NCBI GenBank assembly: GCA_026996605.1
Contig: JALWLE010000087.1
Coordinates: forward strand, 1 to 43,154
DNA length: 43,154 nt
Direction of reading: 5' to 3'
DNA from: Flavobacteriales bacterium
GTDB taxonomy: Bacteria; Bacteroidota; Bacteroidia; Flavobacteriales; Flavobacteriaceae
The translations under genes and the position numbers were made by a program. Below, one piece after another: positions 15,888-25,093 of the stretch (positions are counted from its first letter, which is position 1; each line of letters starts with the position of its first letter). A model generated the notes under the pieces. The model worked only from the letters and a program-made list of their open reading frames with translations. It ran no database searches and had not been told where the DNA came from.

Positions 15888-16769
15888 CTAAATTTCAGCT
15901 TTCATCCCTTTGACATTACGATTAATTTTACGTAATAAACCCAACAAAACTTTACCCGGACCAACTTCAACAAATTCCGTAGCACCATCGGCAATCATCT
16001 GTTGTACACTCTGCGTCCAATGAACCGGAGCTGTTAATTGCTTGTTCAGATTAACTTTAATTTTTGTCGGATCCGTTTCAGCTTGAGCTGTTACATTTTG
16101 GTAAATAGGTGCAATCGGTGATTTAAAATTTGTTTCGGCTATAGCTTTTGCCAATTCTTCACGAGCCGGTTCCATCAATGGCGAATGAAATGCCCCTCCA
16201 ACCGGTAATAAAACTGCTCGTCTGGCACCGGCTTCAATTAATGCTTCATTAGCACGTTTAACAGCCTCTGTTTCTCCACTAATAACCAATTGTCCGGGAC
16301 AATTATAATTGGCAGGAGCTACAATACCATCAATTTTGCGACAAACCGCTTCTACGGTTTCATCATCCAAATTTAGGATGGCTGACATAGTAGAATCCAC
16401 CAATTCCGTTGCTTTTTGCATGGCTTCGGCTCGTTTAGAGACCAATTTTAAACCATCTTCAAAACTCAAAGCTTTACCTGCAACCAAAGCCGAAAATTCT
16501 CCTAAAGAATGTCCGGCTAACATATCAGGCTTAAAACTATCACCCAGCAACTCAGCAGTAATAACTGAATGTAAAAAGATTGCAGGTTGTGTTACACGAG
16601 TTTGCTTTAAATCTTCTGCGGTACCTTCAAACATAACTTTGGCAATATCAAAGCCTAAAATTTCATTAGCTTGTACAAATCGCTTTCTAGCTAAATCATA
16701 ATTATCATATAAATCTTTACCCATACCTTCATATTGCGCTCCCTGTCCGGGAAAAATATATGCTTTCAT
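15888..16769 (-). CDS. fabD: Malonyl-CoA:ACP transacylase
   Basis: The product has 293 residues, normal for FabD. It starts MKAYIFPGQGAQYEGMG and has the nucleophile elbow GHSLGE with catalytic Ser88. Arg113 in SKRAEAM binds the malonyl carboxylate, and the partner histidine lies in GGAFHSPLM (His195). It transfers the malonyl group from CoA to acyl carrier protein, the entry step for each fatty-acid elongation round, in the cytoplasm. No other fab gene is adjacent. A TATTTTTG box lies about 27 bases upstream of the start, so it is probably transcribed alone. Confidence 0.97.
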   Translation of the reverse strand: MKAYIFPGQGAQYEGMGKDLYDNYDLARKRFVQANEILGFDIAKVMFEGTAEDLKQTRVTQPAIFLHSVITAELLGDSFKPDMLAGHSLGEFSALVAGKALSFEDGLKLVSKRAEAMQKATELVDSTMSAILNLDDETVEAVCRKIDGIVAPANYNCPGQLVISGETEAVKRANEALIEAGARRAVLLPVGGAFHSPLMEPAREELAKAIAETNFKSPIAPIYQNVTAQAETDPTKIKVNLNKQLTAPVHWTQSVQQMIADGATEFVEVGPGKVLLGLLRKINRNVKGMKAEI

Positions 16770-16795
16770 AATTTTCTGTTTTGATTAATTTTTGA

Positions 16796-16803
16796 CAAAA
16801 ATA
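16796..16803 (-). promoter_or_regulatory. Candidate -7 box for fabD
   Basis: On the minus strand TATTTTTG matches TAnnTTTG and ends 26 bases before the fabD ATG. No clear -33 TTG was seen. Confidence 0.5.
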
Positions 16804-16931
16804 CGGTTTTTTATTTATTGCTGTTTCCAACTCCTACTTTCTACACAGAGCAAACGCACCATATTGTATTATTCAGGAATACCATAAAATATTAATGTAA
16901 CAAAGTATATGATTTGTAAACCCCTTAATAT

Positions 16932-17102
16932 CAGCTCCGTAGGAGCTGAACTGTTTGTAGCAAGATAAATTAATAATAACAAATAGCTCCGTAGGAGCGA
17001 CCTGTAATATGCATTATTGATAATTTTATTAGGGCGCCCCTATGAGGCTTTATTAGATTGTAATGGTATTATGTTCTACAAACAGAACGCCCCTAAGGGG
17101 CT
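16932..17102. repeat. Cluster of four palindromic REP-like elements
   Basis: There are two copies in plus orientation: 16932-16960 (AGCTCCGTAGGAGC then CTGTTTGTAG) and 16985-17005 (AGCTCCGTAGGAGCGACCTG). Two more are in minus orientation: 17032-17050 and 17076-17102. Read on the minus strand the last is AGCCCCTTAGGGGCGTTCTG followed by TTTGTAG. All fit AGCYYCNTAGGRGC plus a conserved tail. Each copy is a small hairpin; the opposite orientations let the pairs fold on each other. Confidence 0.75.
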
Positions 17103-17181
17103 AAAAGAAATTTTGTTTTTTTATAGTGCGTTTGCCCTGACTTTCTACATAAGAAGGTACTATAAGATTAATTTTTTCGTT

Positions 17182-17189
17182 TATATTTG
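17182..17189 (+). promoter_or_regulatory. Candidate -7 box for porZ
   Basis: TATATTTG is a full match to TAnnTTTG. It ends only 10 bases before the ATG at 17200, which would leave a leader of a few bases. A start at the ATG of 17209 (MRFKILYIG) would suit this promoter better. Confidence 0.6.
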
Positions 17190-17199
17190 AACATTAAAA

Positions 17200-19455
17200 A
17201 TGAAGTTTATGCGTTTTAAAATTTTGTATATAGGATTATTGAGTTTTTTACATGTTTTTTCAGCACGGTCTCAAACTAAAAATTCAGCTTGGGTTGACAT
17301 GTTTTCTTATTTAAAAATCAAAAACTTACAAACTGTTGATTCAAAAATCTATGCACAATCTGAAAATGCTTTTTTTATTTATGATAATGACTCCGGCGAA
17401 ATTAAAAAACTCTCAAGTATTAATGGACTAACCGGTGGCAATATTTCTAATTTTTATTATCATCAAAATTTACGTAAACTGTTTATTTTTCATGATGGTG
17501 GATTAATAGAAGTAATAGATTCACAAAAAAAGATTTTTAAATCACCTGAGTTAGCTTATAATCAATTTATCCCAATCGAACAAAAGCTCGTTAATCAAAT
17601 TATTGCAAGAGAAGATAGGCTCTATCTGGCTACAAAATACGGTATTAGTGTTTATAATTTAAGGCAAAACGAATTTGGCGACACCTATTATTTTACAAAT
17701 GTATCCGGTAATTTGGAAATAAAATCAATAGCTTTTTTTGACCAAAAAATATTTGCAGCTACTGTTGAAGGCTTATATTATGCCAACGAAAATGCCAACT
17801 TAATCAATCAAAGTGCCTGGACAAAAATTGATAATAACTTATGGACTGACTTAGTTGTTTTTAATCAAAATTTATTAGGAGTAAAAGACAAAATAGTTTA
17901 TCAAATAAACACTCAGACACAAAATCCTGTTTTGAACTTTAATAATGACATTAAAAAACTTCGTGTTAATGACTATTTATCTATTGTTTTCGATAAAGAA
18001 ATAAAAGTATATAATCAAAATTTAGTTTTACAAAACAGTTTTAATGACTACGGTTTTACTGCAGAACATTTTTTTGATGCTACCGATTTTAACAACAATA
18101 TTTATATAGCTACCGAAAAACACGGTGTATTACAAAGCCCACTACAACATCAACAATATACGGAGTTACACCCTGATTCGCCCTTAAGTAATCATGCTTT
18201 TGCAGTTGATGCACGTGATGGCATATTATGGATGGCTTACGGTGATCACTTTGAGTTTAACCCTTACCCATTATACAGAAAAGGGCTAAGTTCTTATCAA
18301 AATAAAAAATGGTTCAATATTCCATACAGAAATTTTCAAATGTCAGATGTTAGTTTTGTAAAAATCAATCCTATAGACATTAACGAAGTTTATTTTGTTT
18401 CTGTTAAAAACGGTTTGATACGAGTAAAAAATAATCAAATTGATAAAATATTTAATCAAAATAATAGTCCTTTACGGGAATTTGACACGAATGATATTAG
18501 AGTTTATGATATAGATTTTGATTCACAAAATAATCTCTGGGTTGTTCAGTTGATGAATCCTTCTTTATTAAAACTAAAACCTGATGATACTTGGGAAACA
18601 GTTAGCCTTAGTAATGTTTTGCCCGTTCCTTTTAGAGATTATTACGGTTTTAGTGATATGAAAATTGATGACGATGATAATATTTGGCTCGGTAGCGATC
18701 GCAATTTTATAGGGTATAACCCCAAAACACAAATATCAAAATCCTTTAAAGCAGGCTTGCAAAATTCCGCTTACCCCATAGTACAAACCATTGATATTGA
18801 TAAAGATAACATTATGTGGGTTGGCAATAGAGAAGGTTTAAGAATTTTACCTGACCCACAACAAATTTTTAATAATAATTCTGTTGAATTTAAACCTATA
18901 AAAATAATATATGAAAATGCTGTCCAACTACTGATGGAGGGACAAAATATTACAAAAATAAAAACCGATGGATCAAATAATAAATGGATTACAACTTTGG
19001 GAAGTGGTGCCTATTATTTTAGTGAAGACGGCATGCAATTGATTCATCATTTTACAAAAGAAAACAGTCCCTTACCCTCTGATGATATATATGACGTAGC
19101 AATAGATGGTAGTAACGGCATGGTATATTTTGCAACCCTTAACGGACTAATTGGTTACAAAGGCTTTGCTACCGAAAGCGGAGACAATATGGACGATGTT
19201 TATGCTTTTCCTAATCCGGCTAACGAAAAACGACATGATTTTGTAACTATTCGTGGTCTTATTGAAGGCGTTAACGTTAAAATAGTCGATATTGAAGGTA
19301 ATTTGGTTTATGAGACGACATCTAAAGGCGGAAGTGTTCAATGGGATCTAACAGCTTTTGGAAAGTATAAAGTTGCTACGGGTGTTTATATAGCATTGAT
19401 AACCAACGATGATGGCAGCAAAACTCAAACCACCAAAATATTAGTAATCAAATAA
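17200..19455 (+). CDS. porZ: PorZ-like T9SS protein (beta-propeller plus C-terminal domain)
   Basis: The 751-residue product has an N-terminal signal peptide (to about residue 25, HVFSARSQ). Two beta-propeller-like halves are built of short repeats such as GLTGGNISNFYYHQNL, NNLWVVQLMNPSLL, NIWLGSDRN and NIMWVGNREGLRI. The last 85 residues (VYAFPNPANE... to GVYIALITNDDGSKTQTTKILVIK) form a T9SS-type C-terminal domain. In Porphyromonas gingivalis PorZ is part of the surface attachment complex of the type IX system and works in passing anionic lipopolysaccharide to the sortase step. The recO gene follows with a one-base overlap. The ATG at 17209 is an alternative start. Confidence 0.87.
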   Translation: MKFMRFKILYIGLLSFLHVFSARSQTKNSAWVDMFSYLKIKNLQTVDSKIYAQSENAFFIYDNDSGEIKKLSSINGLTGGNISNFYYHQNLRKLFIFHDGGLIEVIDSQKKIFKSPELAYNQFIPIEQKLVNQIIAREDRLYLATKYGISVYNLRQNEFGDTYYFTNVSGNLEIKSIAFFDQKIFAATVEGLYYANENANLINQSAWTKIDNNLWTDLVVFNQNLLGVKDKIVYQINTQTQNPVLNFNNDIKKLRVNDYLSIVFDKEIKVYNQNLVLQNSFNDYGFTAEHFFDATDFNNNIYIATEKHGVLQSPLQHQQYTELHPDSPLSNHAFAVDARDGILWMAYGDHFEFNPYPLYRKGLSSYQNKKWFNIPYRNFQMSDVSFVKINPIDINEVYFVSVKNGLIRVKNNQIDKIFNQNNSPLREFDTNDIRVYDIDFDSQNNLWVVQLMNPSLLKLKPDDTWETVSLSNVLPVPFRDYYGFSDMKIDDDDNIWLGSDRNFIGYNPKTQISKSFKAGLQNSAYPIVQTIDIDKDNIMWVGNREGLRILPDPQQIFNNNSVEFKPIKIIYENAVQLLMEGQNITKIKTDGSNNKWITTLGSGAYYFSEDGMQLIHHFTKENSPLPSDDIYDVAIDGSNGMVYFATLNGLIGYKGFATESGDNMDDVYAFPNPANEKRHDFVTIRGLIEGVNVKIVDIEGNLVYETTSKGGSVQWDLTAFGKYKVATGVYIALITNDDGSKTQTTKILVIK

Positions 19456-20171
19456 TGTTGCTGACAACCCCCGCTATCGTATTATCAATAATCAAGTATA
19501 ATGAGGTCGATGCCGTGATAAAAGTTTATACGGCTCAGACCGGTTTTACGGTTTTTTTTATTCGTGGATTTTTCAAAGGACGAAAAAGTCGTTCTTTGAA
19601 AGCTATTTTACAACCCGGCGCTTTAGTGGAATTAATCTTTAATTTCAAAAATAAAGGTCGATTAGAGCATCTAAAAGACGTTCGACTTCTATATCATTAC
19701 AGAACTATTTATAAAGATTTTGACAAGCTGAATATTGCAACATTTTTACGGGAAGTCCTCTTAGAAAGCTTAAAAAACGAACAAGCTGATATCGATTTAT
19801 TTCAATTTATTTTTGATAAATTTATTGCCTTAGACCAAGAAAAAATTCATCCTGATTTTCATTTAGTTTTCCTACTGCAATTAACCCGATATCTTGGTTT
19901 TTTCCCCGACCTTCAGACAGAAGGAATTTATTTTGATTTACAAAATGCCGCTTTTACAATGAAAATTCCTTTAAATCCTTATTTAACAGAAGCAGAAACC
20001 AGATTGTTTAGAAATTTTTCAGGTATGATTTTTGCTACAAAAAAAGATATCAAAATCACGCAGCTCGACCGAAAAAAGCTTTTAGATATGTTATTGAAAT
20101 ATTACCGATATCATATCTCCCAATTTAATATGCCTAAATCGGTCAAAATACTGCATCAGATTTATGAATAA
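19455..20171 (+). CDS. recO: DNA repair protein RecO
   Basis: The product has 238 residues, as expected. The N-terminal OB-fold segment reads TPAIVLSIIKYNEVDAVIKVYTAQTGFTVFFIRG, followed by the RecO helical domain with LEHLKDVRLLYHYRTIYKDFDKLNIATFLREVLLESL and LQLTRYLGFFPDL. RecO helps load RecA onto SSB-covered single-stranded DNA with RecR. The usual zinc-binding Cys cluster of some RecO proteins is absent. Its ATG shares one base with the TAA of porZ (TAATG), so translation is probably coupled. Confidence 0.93.
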   Translation: MLLTTPAIVLSIIKYNEVDAVIKVYTAQTGFTVFFIRGFFKGRKSRSLKAILQPGALVELIFNFKNKGRLEHLKDVRLLYHYRTIYKDFDKLNIATFLREVLLESLKNEQADIDLFQFIFDKFIALDQEKIHPDFHLVFLLQLTRYLGFFPDLQTEGIYFDLQNAAFTMKIPLNPYLTEAETRLFRNFSGMIFATKKDIKITQLDRKKLLDMLLKYYRYHISQFNMPKSVKILHQIYE

Positions 20172-20175
20172 ATTA

Positions 20176-20183
20176 TATATTTG
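20176..20183 (+). promoter_or_regulatory. -7 box for TonB-dependent receptor gene
   Basis: TATATTTG is a full TAnnTTTG match, five bases after the recO stop and 17 bases before the ATG at 20201. It gives the receptor its own transcription start. Confidence 0.6.
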
Positions 20184-20200
20184 TACTGAATTCATACCAT

Positions 20201-22654
20201 ATGAAGAAAAAAGTATTATTTTTTGCCTTTCTACTCCCGTTTCTTTCCACAATATGGGCACAAGAAATAGTAGTAATTGATATGGAAACAAGTTTTCCCG
20301 TTCATAATGTAACCGTTAGAAGCCTTGATGGTAAATATGTTTTTCATACCAACACAGACGGAACTGTTAATATTCGAAATTTTAAAAAAAAGGATACTCT
20401 GGTTTTTGAACATCCGCTTTATGAAAGTTTTTTAACCACTAAACGTGATATACTTAAAAACAACTATACGGTTGAGTTAGTAAAGAAATATCAAAAACTC
20501 GACAATGTAATTCTATCGGTTTCCAGAACTAAAAGTAAAAAAAAGTCTGTTGCCAAACAAGTAAAAGTAATTGATTACAATGAAACACTTAAGGTACAAC
20601 CGGGTACAGCTGCCGATTTGTTGGAAGATGCCGGAAATATTGTAGTTCAAAAAACTCAAGGAGGCGCCGGTAGTCCCGTTATTCGTGGGTTGGAAGCTAA
20701 CAGAGTCTTATTAGTCATTGACGGTATCCGTCTCAATAATGCCATTTCGCGTACCGGACACTTACATACAGCCATCACCGTTAATCCTTTGATTTTAGAT
20801 AGAACGGAAATTATATACGGACCATCTGCCATTTACGGTTCCGATGCACTTGGCGGTGTAATCAATTTTTATACTAAGACACCGGTCATCAATAATTATA
20901 AAAAACTATCGGGTGGTGCTATTGCACGATACGCCAGCGCAACCAATGAATCTTCATTCCATTTTAATACCGATGTCAGTTTTGCACGCTGGGCAACGAC
21001 CTTTGGATTATCATATAGTGACTTTGGGAATATCAAAATGGGAACAAAACGATTACACGGCTATAACGATTGGGGAATTGTACATCTTTTCTCTATCAAT
21101 TCAGAAAACTATTATACTGACCAACCCGCTGAAAATCCTGATAAGACCATCCAACCAAATACCGGATTTAAACAAAAAGATTTTTTTAATAAAACAATTA
21201 TTGCTTTAGGTAATAATGACAACGAACTGATTTTTGAAACCCAACTTAATCTTAATTCTGAAATAAACCGTTTTGATAAGCTCAGTGAGTTCCAAAACGG
21301 ACAACTCAAATATGCCGAATGGCGTTACGGACCTTCTAAACGATTGTTGATTTCGCCACAACTTAAACTAAACTTTGATACCAAATGGCTTAAAAAAGCT
21401 AAAATAATTTTTGCCTATCAAAATATGGACGAAAGTCGTATCTCAAGAAAATTTACCAGTGATACTCGTAAATATCAAGAAGAAAATATTAAAGTATATT
21501 CTTTTAATGCCGATTTTAATACCCGGTTTACCAAGCAAAAAATATTATCTTACGGACTTGAAGCTACATATAACGAAGTAAGCTCTAAAGCTTATAGCAA
21601 AAAACTTTTAGTTAGTGGACACGAAATTACCGGTTACGAACCAGGTCCACCCGTTCAAACACGGTATCCTGATGGCGGTAGTCATTATTCCAGTTTTGCT
21701 GCTTATGCTAATTACAAATATATCGTAAGTGACAAGTCTGGTTTTAATGCCGGTGTGCGATTTACCCAAACTTATGTTAGTGTTATTTGGAAAGATAATA
21801 CTTTTATTACTTTACCATACAATATTAATGAATTGGCAAACTTTGCCTTTACAGGTGATATTAGTTATATTTTTAGCCCTAAAAATTGGAAAATTAATGC
21901 TTTATTATCATCCGGTTTTAGATCACCTAATATTGATGATATTGGTAAAATCAGAGAAAAAAAGGGAAAAGTTGTTGTGCCTAATATTTATTTAGACCCC
22001 GAATATGCTTATAATGGAGAAATGTCTATCACACGATTTTTTAATCATAAAAAATTCAGTATTTCTTTAGACGGCTATTATTCCTACCTATATAATTATA
22101 TCGCTCGTGATAAATTTGAGCTCATTCCGGGACAAACCACCATCAACTATAACGGTGAACCGGCAGAAACTTATGCCAATGTCAATGCAGGAGATGCTGA
22201 AATATATGGCGGGTCATTAACCTTGGAAGGTAAGTTTAACAAACATTTTGCGCTTGACGGTGGCTTATTTTATACCAAAGGTAGAATGATTGACAAACAA
22301 CGTCCCTTACCTTCCATACCACCTTTGTACGGCAATGCCAAGCTGTCTTATAAATTTGAAAATATAGAAAGCTCTTTGCAATATCGTTTTATGCTTGATA
22401 AACCGGTTGATGAATATGATGTTATAGGAGGTGTCGATAATATTGAAGAATCACCGATTGATCCTAATACAGGAAAATATGTCGGTTTTCCGAAATGGCA
22501 TATATTAAATTGGTACGGAACCTATCACATTAATCAAAATATCTCAATTAATTTAGCTGTTGAGAATATTTTTGATATACATTATAGAGAGTTTGCATCG
22601 GCAATTAGTGCACCCGGACGAAACTTTAAAATTCAAGTAGTAACGCATTTTTAA
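20201..22654 (+). CDS. TonB-dependent outer-membrane receptor, heme-receptor-like
   Basis: The 817-residue product has a signal peptide (to about residue 20, TIWAQ). A carboxypeptidase-D-regulatory-like domain (about 21-95) follows, then the plug (about 115-230, with PGTAADLLEDAGNIVVQ, SPVIRGLEANRVLLVIDGIRL and IYGPSAIYGSDALGGVINF). A 22-strand-type barrel ends in VVTHF with the terminal Phe. The block FRSPNIDDIGKI...VVPNIYLDPEYAYN (about 571-605) resembles the FRAP and NPNL boxes of heme and hemoglobin receptors. It imports a ligand across the outer membrane using TonB energy. The ligand is not proved; heme or another iron source is the best guess. No SusD or hemophore gene is adjacent. Confidence 0.92.
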   Translation: MKKKVLFFAFLLPFLSTIWAQEIVVIDMETSFPVHNVTVRSLDGKYVFHTNTDGTVNIRNFKKKDTLVFEHPLYESFLTTKRDILKNNYTVELVKKYQKLDNVILSVSRTKSKKKSVAKQVKVIDYNETLKVQPGTAADLLEDAGNIVVQKTQGGAGSPVIRGLEANRVLLVIDGIRLNNAISRTGHLHTAITVNPLILDRTEIIYGPSAIYGSDALGGVINFYTKTPVINNYKKLSGGAIARYASATNESSFHFNTDVSFARWATTFGLSYSDFGNIKMGTKRLHGYNDWGIVHLFSINSENYYTDQPAENPDKTIQPNTGFKQKDFFNKTIIALGNNDNELIFETQLNLNSEINRFDKLSEFQNGQLKYAEWRYGPSKRLLISPQLKLNFDTKWLKKAKIIFAYQNMDESRISRKFTSDTRKYQEENIKVYSFNADFNTRFTKQKILSYGLEATYNEVSSKAYSKKLLVSGHEITGYEPGPPVQTRYPDGGSHYSSFAAYANYKYIVSDKSGFNAGVRFTQTYVSVIWKDNTFITLPYNINELANFAFTGDISYIFSPKNWKINALLSSGFRSPNIDDIGKIREKKGKVVVPNIYLDPEYAYNGEMSITRFFNHKKFSISLDGYYSYLYNYIARDKFELIPGQTTINYNGEPAETYANVNAGDAEIYGGSLTLEGKFNKHFALDGGLFYTKGRMIDKQRPLPSIPPLYGNAKLSYKFENIESSLQYRFMLDKPVDEYDVIGGVDNIEESPIDPNTGKYVGFPKWHILNWYGTYHINQNISINLAVENIFDIHYREFASAISAPGRNFKIQVVTHF

Positions 22655-22791
22655 TAAAAAGTATAAGTCATAAGTGTCAAGTAGGATAAGAGATGATGAA
22701 TAACTAGAAACTGTAAAGTATGACATCAGACACCGGTCGTACTGAAACCACCGGTATTCAAATAACCAAATCATCAGATAACCAAATAACC

Positions 22792-23808
22792 ATGAATCAA
22801 CTCATTACACTCGGCGAATTTATCATTGATCGGCAAGCGCATTTCCCCTATTCGACCGGCGAATTAAGTAGTTTGCTCAACTCCATTCGTTTGGCTGCAA
22901 AAGTAGTCAATCACGAAGTGAATAAAGCCGGCTTGGTAGATATTATCGGTGCTGCTGAAAACGAAAATATTCAAGGTGAACAACAACAAAAACTCGATGT
23001 ATTTGCCAATAAAGTTTTTATTCAAGCTCTTATAAACCGTGAGATTGTTTGCGGAATTGCTTCCGAAGAAGAAGATTCCTACATCAATGTCGTAGGAAAA
23101 GATAAAGGTAATAATAACAAATACATCGTTCTAATGGATCCTTTAGACGGGTCGTCCAATATTGATGTCAACGTGTCTGTAGGGACTATTTTCTCAATTT
23201 ACCGTCGCATCAGTCCGGTTGGAAAGCCTGTAACCGAGGATGATTTTTTACAGCCCGGTGTTAATCAGATTGCTGCCGGCTACGTTATTTACGGTACTTC
23301 TACCATGTTGGTTTATACAACCGGTCACGGTGTTAACGGTTTTACACTCAATCCGGCATTGGGGGTATTCTATTTGTCGCATCCGGATATGTTCTTCCCC
23401 GATAAAGGTAAAATTTATTCGATAAATGAAGGCAATTACCGACATTTTCCGAAAGGTATTAAAAAATACATCAAATATTGTCAAGAAGAAGAAGGCGACC
23501 GCCCCTATACATCACGCTATATTGGATCATTAGTGTCTGATTTTCATAGAAATATGATTAAAGGCGGCGTGTATTTATATCCTAATTCGAGTCGTTACCC
23601 CAATGGTAAATTGCGACTGCTTTACGAGTGTAATCCTATTGCCTTTTTAGCAGAACAAGCCGGCGGAAAAGCCTCTAACGGCAAACAACGTATCATGGAA
23701 CTCAAACCGGAGGAACTACACCAACGCGTACCGTTTTATGTCGGCAATAAATGTATGGTTGAAAAAATAGAAAAGTATATCAAAAAATATGACAGAGAAA
23801 GAACTTAA
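22792..23808 (+). CDS. fbp: Fructose-1,6-bisphosphatase class I
   Basis: Starting at the ATG of 22792 ([15 protein letters not shown]) the product has 338 residues, the standard length. The frame is open back to 22720, but those residues ([12 protein letters not shown]...) are unlike the family. Metal and substrate motifs are GIASEEED (about 88-95) and [14 protein letters not shown] (about 114-127). The active-site signature is [26 protein letters not shown]. The enzyme hydrolyses fructose 1,6-bisphosphate to fructose 6-phosphate in gluconeogenesis. Its last 20 bases overlap murF, so the two are one operon. A degenerate repeat near 22670 lies upstream, and no TAnnTTTG box was found. Confidence 0.96.
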   Translation: MNQLITLGEFIIDRQAHFPYSTGELSSLLNSIRLAAKVVNHEVNKAGLVDIIGAAENENIQGEQQQKLDVFANKVFIQALINREIVCGIASEEEDSYINVVGKDKGNNNKYIVLMDPLDGSSNIDVNVSVGTIFSIYRRISPVGKPVTEDDFLQPGVNQIAAGYVIYGTSTMLVYTTGHGVNGFTLNPALGVFYLSHPDMFFPDKGKIYSINEGNYRHFPKGIKKYIKYCQEEEGDRPYTSRYIGSLVSDFHRNMIKGGVYLYPNSSRYPNGKLRLLYECNPIAFLAEQAGGKASNGKQRIMELKPEELHQRVPFYVGNKCMVEKIEKYIKKYDRERT

Positions 23809-25093
23809 AGAACTGCACGAAATCTTTTTAACACACCCCAAGATAACTCGTAACAGTAAGGAAGTAAAAGAAGGTGATATATTTTGGGCACTCAAAGGTG
23901 AACGTTTTGACGGCAACCGCTTTGCAGAAGAAGCGCTTGACAAAGGCGCACATATTGCAGTTATTGATGACAAAAAGAAAAATCTAATTAAAGAAAAACG
24001 TTTTTTCTATGTTGAAGATGGTTTAAAAGCGTTACAAGAACTCGGACAATTTCACCGTAAATATATCGGTATGCCAACCATTGCCATAACAGGAAGCAAC
24101 GGAAAAACTACTACCAAAGAATTACTCAATGCCGTTTTATCGCAACGTTACCGGACAGCAGCCACTTATAAAAATTTGAACAATCATATAGGAGTACCTT
24201 TGACTTTGCTTGAAATACCGGAAGATACCGATATTGCTATCGTAGAAATGGGAACTAATCACTTTGGCGAAATACAAACTTTAACCAAAATAACTGATCC
24301 CGATTTTGGCATCATTACAAGTATCGGTAAAGCACATTTAGAAGAATTTAAAGATTTAAACGGCGTTTTGAAAGAAAAATCCGCTTTGTTTGACTATCTC
24401 AAACAAAAAGGCGGTATAATTTTTATCAATCTCGATGATGACTTAATAGCAAAAGCTGCCAAAAACATAAATTCTTATACGTTTAGCTACCGAAACCATC
24501 CGGAAGCCAATGTACAACTACAAGATATTTCAGAAAATTCCGAATTAAAAATCCGCCTGAACAATACGGATATTCAAACCCATATAACCGGAAAATATAA
24601 TCTGTCTAATATCGGTTATGCCATAACGGTAGGAAAGTTTTTTAATTTATCAGATGCAGAAATCAAACAAGCGCTAGAGCATTATACGCCCAAAGATATG
24701 CGTTCGCAGATATTGGAACAAAACGGTAATCTGATTATTTTAGATGCTTACAATGCCAATCCGACCAGTATGAAAGCAGCCTTAAACAATCTGCTGCAAA
24801 TGTCGGGCAAACGCAAGGTGGCTGTACTGGGCGATATGTTTGAACTGGGTAACAAAGCGGCAGCCGAACATCAAGCTATTACCGACTTTGTCCGAAAGCA
24901 TGATATTGAAGCCTATCTAATCGGAGAAAATTTTGAGCAAACCCAAACGGATCTGCCTAAATTTAAAACAACACAAGATTTTATCGATAGTGGTATTTTT
25001 GACAAAATTAAAGATGCTGATATATTGATTAAAGGCTCGCGTGGTATGGCATTGGAAAAAATACTGCAAAAGATTGATAATCAAAGTTTATGA
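23789..25093 (+). CDS. murF: UDP-N-acetylmuramoyl-tripeptide--D-alanyl-D-alanine ligase
   Basis: The product has 434 residues. The N-terminal MurF domain ([34 protein letters not shown]) is followed by the ATP loop [11 protein letters not shown] (about 100-110). [14 protein letters not shown] and [12 protein letters not shown] belong to the Mur ligase core, and the C-terminal domain has [14 protein letters not shown] and [11 protein letters not shown]. It adds D-Ala-D-Ala to the UDP-MurNAc-tripeptide, the last cytoplasmic step of the peptidoglycan precursor. It overlaps fbp by 20 bases and the following gene by four bases (ATGA). No other mur gene is nearby, so it lies away from the main dcw cluster. 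Confidence 0.97.
   Translation: MTEKELKELHEIFLTHPKITRNSKEVKEGDIFWALKGERFDGNRFAEEALDKGAHIAVIDDKKKNLIKEKRFFYVEDGLKALQELGQFHRKYIGMPTIAITGSNGKTTTKELLNAVLSQRYRTAATYKNLNNHIGVPLTLLEIPEDTDIAIVEMGTNHFGEIQTLTKITDPDFGIITSIGKAHLEEFKDLNGVLKEKSALFDYLKQKGGIIFINLDDDLIAKAAKNINSYTFSYRNHPEANVQLQDISENSELKIRLNNTDIQTHITGKYNLSNIGYAITVGKFFNLSDAEIKQALEHYTPKDMRSQILEQNGNLIILDAYNANPTSMKAALNNLLQMSGKRKVAVLGDMFELGNKAAAEHQAITDFVRKHDIEAYLIGENFEQTQTDLPKFKTTQDFIDSGIFDKIKDADILIKGSRGMALEKILQKIDNQSL

Larger units (their letters stand above)
16770..17199. other. 430-base intergenic region with palindrome cluster
   Basis: No coding frame is supported. From the left it holds the fabD promoter box (16796-16803), an AT-rich stretch, the four-copy palindrome cluster (16932-17102) and the porZ promoter box (17182-17189). 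The flanking genes point away from each other, so the region must hold both promoters. Confidence 0.7.

Noticed and set aside
16309-16701. A 130-codon plus-strand open frame opposite fabD
   Set aside because: It lies wholly opposite a clear fabD gene, has no family pattern and low-complexity composition, and lacks a promoter. It is a shadow of fabD codon use.
16932-17102. CRISPR array
   Set aside because: The repeats are palindromic, in both orientations, of unequal spacing and diverged. There are no uniform spacers and no cas genes.
20011-20200. Riboswitch upstream of the TonB receptor gene
   Set aside because: The gap from recO is only 29 bases and holds the promoter; there is no room for a cobalamin or similar element.
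22720-22791. Longer N-terminus for fbp
   Set aside because: The added residues (Thr/Ser-rich) do not resemble the family; the ATG at 22792 gives the standard length.
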